A stretch of 59,662 nt of DNA from Candidatus Treponema equifaecale (lineage in GTDB: Bacteria > Spirochaetota > Spirochaetia > Treponematales > Treponemataceae), in the NCBI GenBank assembly GCA_018064905.1, contig JAGHUJ010000005.1:1-59662 (forward strand), written 5' to 3'. Under the pieces are notes generated by a model, which had not been told where the DNA came from, searched no databases, and saw only the letters and a program-made list of their open reading frames with translations. Numbering within the stretch: the stretch's first letter is position 1; each line of letters starts with the position of its first letter. The position numbers and the translations under genes were made by a program. This document shows positions 7,742 to 15,748 of this stretch, piece after piece.

Positions 7742-9583
7742 ATGAAAAAAGTTAGATTTACTATTAAAAAACTTGCACTACTGGTTTTAATATCATATAT
7801 ATTTACTTTACTATTTTCTTGGTGGAAACATTATTATCCATTTGTTGATTCTTTGAATAAATGGATTGATAACCAGACTGAGAATACAGAAAAACTTCAA
7901 ATGAGTTTTTCTGTATATGATGAAGAATTGAAGTTTAACAATTCGGATGAAGAAAAAATTAAAATCTATGGTCAAGCAATAATAGAGAACCTGATTAGGC
8001 TGACAAACGAAGTATCTTCTGATGGTGTTTTGTCTAAATTATATCGATATACTTTTTTTTCAAATGATGGTACTGAAATTTTTACTTACAACGATGATTA
8101 TCTGAATGCATATAAAAATTTAGGTTTTGATTCTTTTAAAGAAATTCCTGCCTTCAAAAAAGTAAGTAAGACAACAAAAAAACTTGTATTTTTGAAAAAT
8201 AATGACAAGTGGTTAATAAATTCTGATATTTATTGTCCTATAATATTTGGCAGTAACAAAAGCGGTATCATTTTACTTTCGTTAAATCTAAATACCATTG
8301 CTTCAATGTGTGAAAACTTAACAGAACTCAATTCACGATTAAGGAATTCAATATTGTTTGATACGATGATATATATTCTACTTTTATTGTTTTACCTGTT
8401 TTATATTTGCATCAAGCTAGGTACTTTTTCAAAACAAGTATCGAAGTCAGTTGATAAAGATGGAAGGATATTAAACACGACATTTGTTGAAAGTAAATCT
8501 TCTTCTGAAATCGGTGATCTTTCCCGCTCATTTTCAACTTTGATCAACAAACTTAATGAACAGATGCAGTCTGTGGAGGCGAACACTTCTGATATGGTGC
8601 ACGAATTCAAAAATCCGCTGGCTGCAATTCGGTCTTCCATGGAACTGCTGGATTTTGATGATATTTCGGGCGAGGAGCGAAAGGAAATTCTTGCTTCCGT
8701 ACATTCTGAACTTAAACATCTTGAAATACTTCTGAACGATATTCGCGCTCACTCAAAAATTCAGAATCTGAACAATGAAGCCGACAAGGAAAATGTTCCT
8801 GTTGGGATCCTGACGGAAAATATTGTTTCGAGAATTCAAAAAAACTATCCTGCTGTTGATTTTACCTTTAATTGTGAGAGCAGGGAAGATTCAATTTTCG
8901 CAAAGCCTGAAAATCTGGACAAAATGATCGGAAACCTGATTGAAAATGCCGCAAGTTTTGCAGTAAACAGCGAGAAAAAGCAGGTTCTTGTACGGGTTAA
9001 ATGCATGAAAGACATAAACAGAGTCAAAACAATCATGCACATTACGGTTGAAGATTCAGGACCAGGTGTTCCAGAGTCAGAAACAGAAAAAATCTTTGGC
9101 AGATACTATTCCCACAGAGAAGACAACCAGAGAAAATCCCATTCCGGGCTTGGACTTTCAATGGTAAAAGCCGTGGCAGATTCATTGAACGGTTCAATTA
9201 CAGTCCTTCGCAGCGGAAAACTGGGTGGTGCAAAATTCGTCGTTTCAATCCCATTATTTGAAGATGTGGAAGTGATAGAAGAAAAACATAGTTTTTTATT
9301 TTCGAGAAAGTTGAAGAGAAGAAATTCTGCAATAAAAAAAGAAAAAGCTGAGATAAGGAAATCATTTATAAAATTGTATTCTGAGTATAAAGCACATCCC
9401 GAAGTTTACATTGAAGACATACGAAGTTTTATGCATAGTAAGGACTATCAGCCAGATAAAAATGGAATCGATACAGAGCCTGATTCAAATTTTCCTGTTG
9501 CTGATATTCCTTTGGGTGCAATCGATCAGTATTTCTTATTCAAAGCAAAAGAAGAGGTAAATGTAAATGGAAGCTCGAGTTGA
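7742..9583 (+). CDS. membrane sensor histidine kinase with extra C-terminal domain
   Basis: 613 aa. TM1 is at about 10-25 and TM2 at about 205-227, enclosing a ~175-residue extracytoplasmic sensor region without a recognised fold. A HAMP-like linker (SSSEIGDLSRSFSTLINKL) is followed by the HisKA H-box MVHEFKNPLAAIRSS (phospho-His near residue 283) and an HATPase domain with N-box NLIENAASF, G1 DSGPGVPESE and G2 HSGLGLSMVKAVAD. Unlike ordinary kinases, the ATPase domain is followed by ~110 charged residues (from about 505, KHSFLFSRKLKRRNSAIKKE onward) of no recognised family. The gene ends 17 bp inside the next one, a FliN-like gene, so kinase and motor-like proteins are probably made together. 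Confidence 0.9.
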   Translation: MKKVRFTIKKLALLVLISYIFTLLFSWWKHYYPFVDSLNKWIDNQTENTEKLQMSFSVYDEELKFNNSDEEKIKIYGQAIIENLIRLTNEVSSDGVLSKLYRYTFFSNDGTEIFTYNDDYLNAYKNLGFDSFKEIPAFKKVSKTTKKLVFLKNNDKWLINSDIYCPIIFGSNKSGIILLSLNLNTIASMCENLTELNSRLRNSILFDTMIYILLLLFYLFYICIKLGTFSKQVSKSVDKDGRILNTTFVESKSSSEIGDLSRSFSTLINKLNEQMQSVEANTSDMVHEFKNPLAAIRSSMELLDFDDISGEERKEILASVHSELKHLEILLNDIRAHSKIQNLNNEADKENVPVGILTENIVSRIQKNYPAVDFTFNCESREDSIFAKPENLDKMIGNLIENAASFAVNSEKKQVLVRVKCMKDINRVKTIMHITVEDSGPGVPESETEKIFGRYYSHREDNQRKSHSGLGLSMVKAVADSLNGSITVLRSGKLGGAKFVVSIPLFEDVEVIEEKHSFLFSRKLKRRNSAIKKEKAEIRKSFIKLYSEYKAHPEVYIEDIRSFMHSKDYQPDKNGIDTEPDSNFPVADIPLGAIDQYFLFKAKEEVNVNGSSS

Positions 9584-9785
9584 TTTAGAAGTAATGTTAG
9601 GTAAAACATTCTTAACATTAAGGCATTTGAAAAATCTAAAGGTCGGAAGTCATATAACACTTGATAAATTTGCTGGTGAACCACTTGATGTTAAAGCAAA
9701 TGGAGAAATAGTTGCGCAAGGTGAAGCCGTAGAAATCGATGAAAATCTAGGAGTAAGGATTACTGATGTTTTGGATGAAAAATAA
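9567..9785 (+). CDS. minimal FliN-like SpoA-domain protein
   Basis: 72 aa, essentially a single SpoA (FliM/FliN C-terminal) domain: VDLEVMLGKTFLTLRHLKNLKVGSHITLDKFAG...LDVKANGEIVAQGEAVEIDENLGVRITDV. The canonical pattern of 'lG...l.l..l..l..Gs.i.Ldk..gep..v..ng..va.Gea v.. ..GvrI' is intact, so it should fold and dimerise. Flagellar FliN normally has an extra N-terminal segment, which is absent here. It overlaps the kinase gene by 17 bp and the FliM-like gene by 20 bp, giving a continuously coupled trio. In flagella, FliN with FliM forms the C-ring switch; here the pairing with a sensor kinase suggests an accessory switch complex (inference). Confidence 0.85.
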   Translation: MEARVDLEVMLGKTFLTLRHLKNLKVGSHITLDKFAGEPLDVKANGEIVAQGEAVEIDENLGVRITDVLDEK

Positions 9786-10755
9786 AAAAACGAGGACTAT
9801 TTCAAGCAATGAAGAAATCGATAATCTGTTGCTCAAAACCATAAAAAATGCAAGAAATTCTGATGAATTTAATTCCAATTCTAATACCAGAAAAATTCGC
9901 ATATACGATTTTAAGCATCCAAAGCGGTTTAATGCTTTTGAAATAGAGCAGATTGAGAAAAGTTTTGAAGATTTTTGTAAGGAACTTTCAAAATCTTTTT
10001 CAACACATGTAAGTTTTAAACCTCTTTCGATAAAGCAACAAAGTCATGGTGACTTTATAAAATCCATATCCGAATGGTCATATACAGACCAGAGATGTTT
10101 CTTTTCTAACTTTATAGAAATCAATATCGAAAACAATTTAATCGAAGCTTTATCTGATATTCAGATCCCTGAAGATAACATTTATTCTGATGCAGTTGCA
10201 TCGGCTGTTGAAAATTTGTCAACCATAAACATTTTGCCTGTGTTTTCTAAATTTTATGTGGCAGGACTTATGTCAGCGAAAAAAGACAATGCTTCATTTC
10301 CTCTAAAACGATATAAAATTGAAAATGACAAATCAATGTTAAGTGCTATGAATTATGATGTGGAACCCGTCTTGGGTAATCGAGTGTTTAAAGACCGTGA
10401 TTCAGGCATGTGTTTGACATTGGTAATGCAAACTGTAGTTCAGGACAGTGTCAGGGTCGAAGGAAAAATAGAGATAAACATAAATGCTGATGATTTGAAA
10501 AGCATTATGTCATATCTGAATCTGGAAAAGGATGAACCTGATATCGACTCCATTCCAGTTTTGGTTGAAGTTCGATTAGGTTCTACCAAGCGAACATTGG
10601 ATGAATTAAATTCCATTCAAGAAGGCTCAATAATTGAACTTGAAAAATATGCAGGCGATGAGGTAGAAATCCTTGCTAATGGTGTTGTAGTTGCTTATGG
10701 TGAAATTGATATTGTTGATGAGTTTTTTTCTGTAAGAATTAGCAGATTTGTGTAA
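9766..10755 (+). CDS. divergent FliM-like switch protein
   Basis: 329 aa, similar to flagellar FliM in length and order of parts. Residues ~12-21 (SSNEEIDNLL) resemble the N-terminal FliM peptide that binds phosphorylated CheY. Residues ~46-80 (IRIYDFKHPKRFNAFEIEQIEKSFEDF) match the FliM segment with YDF..P..F. The C-terminal ~75 residues are an intact SpoA domain (VLVEVRLGSTKRTLDELNSIQEGSIIELEKYAGDEVEILANGVVVAYGEI). The middle CheC-like domain is eroded: the Gly-Gly motif FliM uses to contact FliG is not visible. So it may pair with the FliN-like protein but not dock normally on the motor. ATG at 9766 (alternative 9775) overlaps the previous gene. A type III secretion SctQ-like role is an alternative; no other secretion genes are nearby. 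Confidence 0.8.
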   Translation: MFWMKNKKTRTISSNEEIDNLLLKTIKNARNSDEFNSNSNTRKIRIYDFKHPKRFNAFEIEQIEKSFEDFCKELSKSFSTHVSFKPLSIKQQSHGDFIKSISEWSYTDQRCFFSNFIEINIENNLIEALSDIQIPEDNIYSDAVASAVENLSTINILPVFSKFYVAGLMSAKKDNASFPLKRYKIENDKSMLSAMNYDVEPVLGNRVFKDRDSGMCLTLVMQTVVQDSVRVEGKIEININADDLKSIMSYLNLEKDEPDIDSIPVLVEVRLGSTKRTLDELNSIQEGSIIELEKYAGDEVEILANGVVVAYGEIDIVDEFFSVRISRFV

Positions 10756-10828
10756 AGTTCAAAAAACTTAGCCATATTTTTGCCACAATTTTTGTTTAGA
10801 TTTTTTGTGATTTTTGGAGGAAAAAATT

Positions 10829-12121
10829 ATGACAGACGATTTTTCAAAGGAGTATTTTGAACGCATTGAAAAAGGTGAGGAGCATTTTTTGTTCATGCGG
10901 TTTGGAAGCACTTCAGATTATCCTCAACTACAGAGCCTTTTATATGAAGAAGGAATTCCTTCACTTGTTATGAACAAAAGTGGTTTAAATGTGACTGGCG
11001 GCTGGAATGTTTCGAACCCTGTTAAAATTGAATTATATATTCTGAAAACTGATTTTGATAAGGCGATTTCTCTCGTTGAAGATTCTAGTTTCAACTTTTT
11101 TGGAACTTTCAGATTTTATAATCCAGCAGGCAACGAAATCAGTCTGAAAATAAATAATAGTAATGCAGATGAATCTGTTCCTTTGGATGCTGAAAAAGAA
11201 CAGATTTATACTGAAAATGAAAAGGTTGAAGAGATTATTTCGGAAGAATTAAAAAAAATTAAAAAATTATCATCTTTAACTAAAAAGAGGGGATTTTTTT
11301 CGCTTGATGGAACCTGCAGCAGGCGCCTTTTTGGGTTAACTTTTCTTGTTTCTATTGCTCTCAGGATTGCAGATTATATTTGGGTTAATAGTCTTACTTC
11401 CAATACGATTGATATTATCAGAATCGTAATGATGTCAATCATCATGGGTATCTGGCAGTATCATTTCAACTGTCTGCTTGTTCAACGATTCAGAAGTGCA
11501 GATGTACATCCCTGGTTGGTTTTTGTTCCTGTTTTTAACTTTTTAGTCGCTTTCATTAAACCTTCAAGCGCTGATATGACAACTAATGCTTATGTTAACC
11601 GTGAGATTCCACACAGAAAACTTTTTAGGAGTTTGATAGTTCTTCTGGCATTTTTAGTTCCTGTTTATTCTGTTCTAGGATTAGTGTATTCCCCTATTTC
11701 ACAAACTTCATACACAGACCAGAGCGTTGAGTATGTAATTGAAGAAAACAATGTTGAATGTAAAAAAGGCTCTGACCAGGTTGGAGATAAATATTATCTG
11801 AATGTTTACGATTATGACGAAAAGACCATTATAACCTGTGTGTTCAGAGAGAAAAAAACTTTGAATTCCTTTAAGAAACTTATAAAAAAGATGAAAAAGC
11901 AGTATGGCGAAGAGGAATTCTCAAAAAAACTTGAAGATTACATAATGGAAAATTCGACTAGCAATCCTGCTATTGATTTTTATAATTCGGATTGGGAAGT
12001 GATTGCTTCATTTTCATCAAAACAATATGGAACTGTTATATTGGAAAAAATTGACGAACTTAATCCTGCAATGATTCGACTGAATTATTATGACTTTGAT
12101 GAAATATCAATAAATTACTAA
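10829..12121 (+). CDS. DUF2007/DUF805-like membrane protein
   Basis: 430 aa from the ATG at 10829, chosen because GGAGG at 10816-10820 lies 8 nt upstream; an upstream in-frame TTG at 10814 is unlikely. Residues ~1-95 (EEHFLFMRFGSTSDYPQLQSLLYEEGIPSLVMN) resemble the DUF2007 'putative signal transducing' fold. The middle (about 155-290) has four hydrophobic segments with DUF805 traits: FFSLDGTCSRRLFGLTFLVS at entry, the LVQRFRSADVHPW turn and FVPVFNFLVAFIKPS. The C-terminal ~130 residues after the last membrane segment (about 275-293) are soluble and unrecognised. It follows the FliM-like gene by 73 bp and could be part of the same transcription unit. Function unknown. Confidence 0.6.
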   Translation: MTDDFSKEYFERIEKGEEHFLFMRFGSTSDYPQLQSLLYEEGIPSLVMNKSGLNVTGGWNVSNPVKIELYILKTDFDKAISLVEDSSFNFFGTFRFYNPAGNEISLKINNSNADESVPLDAEKEQIYTENEKVEEIISEELKKIKKLSSLTKKRGFFSLDGTCSRRLFGLTFLVSIALRIADYIWVNSLTSNTIDIIRIVMMSIIMGIWQYHFNCLLVQRFRSADVHPWLVFVPVFNFLVAFIKPSSADMTTNAYVNREIPHRKLFRSLIVLLAFLVPVYSVLGLVYSPISQTSYTDQSVEYVIEENNVECKKGSDQVGDKYYLNVYDYDEKTIITCVFREKKTLNSFKKLIKKMKKQYGEEEFSKKLEDYIMENSTSNPAIDFYNSDWEVIASFSSKQYGTVILEKIDELNPAMIRLNYYDFDEISINY

Positions 12122-12185
12122 AAACAATTCTGACTAGAAACATAACTCCTTGTGCAAAATGGTGAAATCTTGCACAAGGACTTGT

Positions 12186-12398
12186 TTAATCTGCAAGTAC
12201 TGCTCTTATTCCATTTCTAAAACAGAAAATTCTTAATTCGTCAATTGTGCTGAATCTGTATAAGTGTCCTTTATTGCTGGTGAGCCAGTAGTAGTCAACA
12301 TCTTTTCGCGAACTCTCAGGCATCAATCTTTTTGTTCTTTCATCTTCAATTACTGCGTGGTAATAGAATTCCAATGGTCGGTCCTTAAAATCTGTCAT
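12186..12398 (-). CDS. small hypothetical protein
   Basis: 70 aa, not recognised. The protein is mixed and soluble, with a central DYYWLTSNKGHLYRFSTIDELRIFCFRNGIRAVLAD segment that looks like an alpha/beta unit. Support for it being real: an AGAGAGG Shine-Dalgarno ten bases before the ATG, and it occupies an otherwise empty gap. It is divergent from the HAD gene and convergent with the DUF805-like gene. Confidence 0.55.
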   Translation of the reverse strand: MTDFKDRPLEFYYHAVIEDERTKRLMPESSRKDVDYYWLTSNKGHLYRFSTIDELRIFCFRNGIRAVLAD

Positions 12399-12550
12399 AG
12401 TAAATACCTCTCTGTTTTGATGAGGTTAATCTACAGACTCCTTATGGCAAAATTATGTTGAATTTCGAAAATATTCGAATTTTATGGACATAATTTTGAC
12501 ACATTGTTTTTCTAGGATTCCTTTGTTAACAAAACAAAAGGAGTCTGGCT

Positions 12551-13186
12551 ATGGAAGAAATTTTAGAAGAATTGGAATGTGTTTCTGATGAAGATCAAAA
12601 AACAGGATTTGACTGGTTTTCTAAATTTGATCATTCAGTTCCTGTCTGGAATGGGAAAAAATCAAAGCCCAGAGTTATTTTTCTTGATATTGATGGTGTT
12701 TTGAATTATGAAAAGTGGAGAAAAAATCAAACCAAATATTTTGAGAAAGGCGGTTTTAAATCAAATATTGAGCCAGTTGATGAAAGGAAGGTGAAACTGA
12801 TTTCTAAAATCATTAGGAAAACAGGGGCAAAAGTTGTTTTGTCTTCTTCCTGGAGATTCATTTTGAACGGCGACAATCCTCTGTACTGGCAAAAAGGCAG
12901 CCGTGTAAATAGGGTGAAACTTTTGTTTTCCAAACATAAAATAAAAATTTCCGACAGAACAGGTTTTGATTTTGTCAGCAGCGACAAGAAAATGTGGGGA
13001 CGTGAATTTGAAATTCACTCATACTTACAAAAGCATCCTGAAATAAAAAAATATGCAATTATTGATGATGCAAAAGAAGAACTGGAAATTTTTCTGAATA
13101 CACCCCAGATGTTTTTAACAAAGTATGATGAAGAAGGCATTACGGGAAAACAGGCTGATGAAATAATAAAATACCTGAATTCTTGA
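12551..13186 (+). CDS. HAD-superfamily phosphatase-like protein
   Basis: 211 aa. HAD motif I is clear (PRVIFLDIDGVLNYEKW, nucleophile and acid Asp near residues 48 and 50). Motif II is KVVLSSSWRF (about 95-104) and a late acidic motif is YAIIDDAKEELE (about 170). The 'SSSWR' and 'DIDGVLN' combination matches HAD domains found in RNA-repair-type proteins and small stand-alone HADs, so nucleotide or RNA phosphate chemistry is possible, but the substrate cannot be read. A strong AAAGGAG lies 9 nt before the ATG. It is followed within 15 bp by the repeat-rich promoter of the AAA-DUF4143 gene. Confidence 0.75.
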   Translation: MEEILEELECVSDEDQKTGFDWFSKFDHSVPVWNGKKSKPRVIFLDIDGVLNYEKWRKNQTKYFEKGGFKSNIEPVDERKVKLISKIIRKTGAKVVLSSSWRFILNGDNPLYWQKGSRVNRVKLLFSKHKIKISDRTGFDFVSSDKKMWGREFEIHSYLQKHPEIKKYAIIDDAKEELEIFLNTPQMFLTKYDEEGITGKQADEIIKYLNS

Positions 13187-13199
13187 AAATCAAGATAAC

Positions 13200-13286
13200 G
13201 GGATTTTGTAGTGTTTTACAGAAAACATTATGGGGATTTTGTAGTATTTTTGTTGAATTTGTATGGGGATTCTGTATAATGAAGTT
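13200..13286 (+). promoter_or_regulatory. 33-bp tandem repeats overlapping the DUF4143 gene promoter
   Basis: The motif GGGATTTTGTAGT(g/a)TTTT occurs at 13200 and 13233, and a third version (GGGATTCTGTATAAT) begins at 13266, each exactly 33 bp from the last. The third copy contains the -10 box TATAAT (13275-13280). A TTGAAT -35 box lies at 13253-13258 with 16 nt between them. The predicted transcription start (about 13287) is the A of the ATG. Repeat positions in phase with the helix suggest binding sites for a repressor, possibly the gene's own product. Confidence 0.6.
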
Positions 13287-14621
13287 ATGGAAGCCTTTAA
13301 AAGAAAGATATACAAAAAATTTCTGGAATGGAAAAATGAATCTGACGGGAGAACTGCACTGCTTGTTGAAGGTTCAAGGCGTATCGGAAAATCAACCATT
13401 GTTGAAGAATTTGGAAAAAATGAATACGACTCCTATATCCTCATTGATTTTGCATTTGCATCTCCTCAGATTAAAGATTTGTTCAATGATTTGTCAGATT
13501 TGGACGCTTTTTTCAGGCTTCTTCAGTTTTATACAAAGACGGAGCTTTATGACAGAAAATCCCTGATAATTTTTGATGAGGTTCAGAAATGTCCGTTGGC
13601 CAGACAGGCCATCAAAGTTCTTGTAAAAGACCATCGTTATGACTACATTGAGACAGGTTCTCTGATCTCCATAAAAGAAAATGTAAAGGATATCCTCATT
13701 CCAAGTGAAGAAAGAAAAATCCAGATGTACCCAATGGATTACGAAGAATTCTGCTGGGCCGTTGGTGAGACTCAAGCCTATGAAATGGGACGAACCATAT
13801 TTGAATCAAAAAAATCTTTTGGAGAGGATATTAATCGGGAGCTGATGCGAAAATTCCGTCTATATATGATAGTAGGTGGAATGCCACAGGCTGTAGCAAC
13901 CTTCCTTGAAACAAATAATTTTTCCAAAGTTGATGCAGTTAAACGAGATATTCTTACACTGTATGAAAATGATTATATGAAATTCGACTCAACTGGAAAA
14001 ATTTCAAAAATGTTTGATTTTATTCCTGCTGAATTGCAAAAAAATGCATCCCGTTATCAAGTTTCGAGTGTCCTGGAAAATGAAAGAGCCAATAGTATGC
14101 TTGAAAAAATAAGTAAGCTGGTAGATTCAAAAACCGTTAATATTGCATATCATGCCAACAAGCCTGAAAGTGGCCTTGCACAATATACAGACCTTGAGAA
14201 ATTTAAGCTTTTTGTTTGTGATACAGGACTTTTTGTAACCCTATGCTTTAAAAACAAGGATTTTACTGAAAATGTTGTTTATGAAAAACTTCTGACTGAC
14301 AAACTTTCTGCAAATCTTGGTTATGTATATGAAAATGTAATTGCCCAGATGCTAAAGGCAAAAGGTGAAGAACTTTTTTATCACACTTTTCCCAGCACAA
14401 CATCAAATCACAACTATGAAATTGATTTCATAATTTCCAGAAAACACAAAATTTGTCCGATTGAAGCAAAATCCAGTGCATTCAACAGACACAAATCTCT
14501 TGATGTATTTACAGAAAAATATTCATCTCAAATTCAGGATAGATATATTGTTTACACGAAAGAATATCGCAAAGATAAGGATATATTTTGCTTACCTGTT
14601 TATTTGGTACCATTTTTGTAG
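13287..14621 (+). CDS. AAA ATPase with DUF4143 C-terminal domain
   Basis: 444 aa from the ATG at 13287. An ATG at 13263 would precede the -10 box TATAAT and so cannot be on the main transcript. Walker A is EGSRRIGKSTI (about 24-34) and Walker B LIIFDEVQKCP (about 93-103), with a sensor-like ETGSLISI. The C-terminal half carries DUF4143 with a PD-(D/E)XK nuclease-like signature: YEIDFII (about 375-381), then PIEAKSS (about 391-397). These proteins are widespread in gut anaerobes and have no settled role; DNA-linked or toxin-like roles have been suggested. The regulatory repeats immediately upstream set it apart from its neighbours. Confidence 0.85.
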   Translation: MEAFKRKIYKKFLEWKNESDGRTALLVEGSRRIGKSTIVEEFGKNEYDSYILIDFAFASPQIKDLFNDLSDLDAFFRLLQFYTKTELYDRKSLIIFDEVQKCPLARQAIKVLVKDHRYDYIETGSLISIKENVKDILIPSEERKIQMYPMDYEEFCWAVGETQAYEMGRTIFESKKSFGEDINRELMRKFRLYMIVGGMPQAVATFLETNNFSKVDAVKRDILTLYENDYMKFDSTGKISKMFDFIPAELQKNASRYQVSSVLENERANSMLEKISKLVDSKTVNIAYHANKPESGLAQYTDLEKFKLFVCDTGLFVTLCFKNKDFTENVVYEKLLTDKLSANLGYVYENVIAQMLKAKGEELFYHTFPSTTSNHNYEIDFIISRKHKICPIEAKSSAFNRHKSLDVFTEKYSSQIQDRYIVYTKEYRKDKDIFCLPVYLVPFL

Positions 14622-14704
14622 AGGTAACTTTCTCAATCCTCAAAAATACCTGAATTCCTGAAACTCAGTTCTCATTCTGCACGTTCTATTGTTAATATAC
14701 ACTT

Positions 14705-15313
14705 ATGTCCCGAAAAAAAACTCCGTCTCCAAAAATCAAACTCTACTTCATGATGAACAAGGCTGCTGGTACGGTCTGTTCCACTGTCAGTGACAGGCGG
14801 CGGACTGTTTATGAGTCTTTTTCTGAGAATGACTTGATTTCTCCTGAAGGGGCTAAACTTCACTCCGTTGGACGGCTGGATGCTGATACTGAGGGCCTTT
14901 TGCTTTTTACAAATGACGGAAAATTCAGCAATTTTTTGACTCGGCCTGAAAGCGGAATTCCAAAGACCTATTATGTTGAATTGAAAAATCCTGTAAGCGA
15001 TGCGGAAAAACTTGATTATGTTCACAAGGCTGGGCTTGGACTTATGCTGCCGGAAGACAAGAAGGCTCAGCCTGAAATGTGCGCTCCTGCAAAAATTGTG
15101 TGGTACGCTGAAAATGCGTGCCAGATAACTGTAACTGAAGGCAAATTCCACGAGGTTAAGCGGATTTTTAAGGCGTTGGGAAATGAGGTGGCCTATCTTA
15201 AGAGACTTGCTTTTGGCGGACTTGCCTTGGACAACGGTTTGAAGGCCGGTGAGTTCAGAAAGCTTACTGAAAATGAAGTGGAATTGCTCAGTTGCGGTGG
15301 GTGGCACGGATAA
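14705..15313 (+). CDS. RsuA/RluB-family pseudouridine synthase without S4 domain
   Basis: 202 aa. The catalytic motif LHSVGRLDADTEGLLLFTNDG (about residues 56-76) includes the nucleophilic Asp in GRLDADT; further family motifs are KTYYVEL and EGKFHEVKRIFKALG. Family members convert U to pseudouridine in 16S or 23S rRNA. The N-terminal S4 RNA-binding domain (~60 residues) of E. coli RsuA is missing; the protein begins directly at the catalytic domain (LYFMMNKAAGTVCS). No Shine-Dalgarno is seen. TAATAT at 14693-14698 lies 6 nt before the ATG. The stop codon falls inside the first hairpin of the array that follows. Confidence 0.85.
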   Translation: MSRKKTPSPKIKLYFMMNKAAGTVCSTVSDRRRTVYESFSENDLISPEGAKLHSVGRLDADTEGLLLFTNDGKFSNFLTRPESGIPKTYYVELKNPVSDAEKLDYVHKAGLGLMLPEDKKAQPEMCAPAKIVWYAENACQITVTEGKFHEVKRIFKALGNEVAYLKRLAFGGLALDNGLKAGEFRKLTENEVELLSCGGWHG

Positions 15314-15716
15314 TTGGCGAGTTGAGCTTGTTTTATCCGTAGTGAAATTTAGGTTGTCGTGAGAAACACATATAAAAGTCGAAAAATTGCTTAATTATAT
15401 GTGCCTGAAGCTAGCAAAAAACTGGAATTTTTCAAAATGTACGGATAATTGTGGGAAAATACTTAAATTATCTGTATGAATTTGCAAAAAAATGCCCAAA
15501 TTCAGCTCAATCTCAGCTTGTTTGCGCTTAAAACTCAAAAATCATACAGATAAAACCTGCAATTCCAACAACTTATATGTAGAATTTTCAAAATTGCGAT
15601 TTTTAGACGCACTGCAACACAGATAAATGGCAGAAAACAGTTAAATTATCTGCAGTCAAAATAAAATCGCTGATTTGCACTAGGATAAAAATCGCAAAAC
15701 CCGCAATTTTATCCTA
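15306..15716. repeat. array of six inverted repeats with fixed 19-nt loops
   Basis: This 400-bp stretch has no gene. It holds six inverted repeats of the form NNNGATAA - 19 nt - TTATCNNN: 15306-15340, 15367-15403, 15440-15476, 15545-15581, 15619-15651 and 15681-15716 (the last with a 20-nt loop). Stem bases differ between copies but usually stay paired (ACGGATAA/TTATCCGT, CACATATAA/TTATATGTG, TAGGATAA/TTATCCTA). The loops share little sequence. An extra hairpin (TGAATTTG / CAAATTCA) lies between the third and fourth. Function unknown. Confidence 0.7.
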
Positions 15717-15748
15717 CAAACGCACAAATCTGCGTCACAACACGGCTT

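Noticed and set aside
13263-13286. Upstream ATG start for the DUF4143 ATPase
   Set aside because: It precedes and overlaps the -10 box TATAAT at 13275, so it would not be on the transcript from that promoter.
15306-15716. Possible CRISPR array
   Set aside because: There are no identical repeats; spacing between units varies (about 61-105 bp), loops are unrelated and no cas genes are present.
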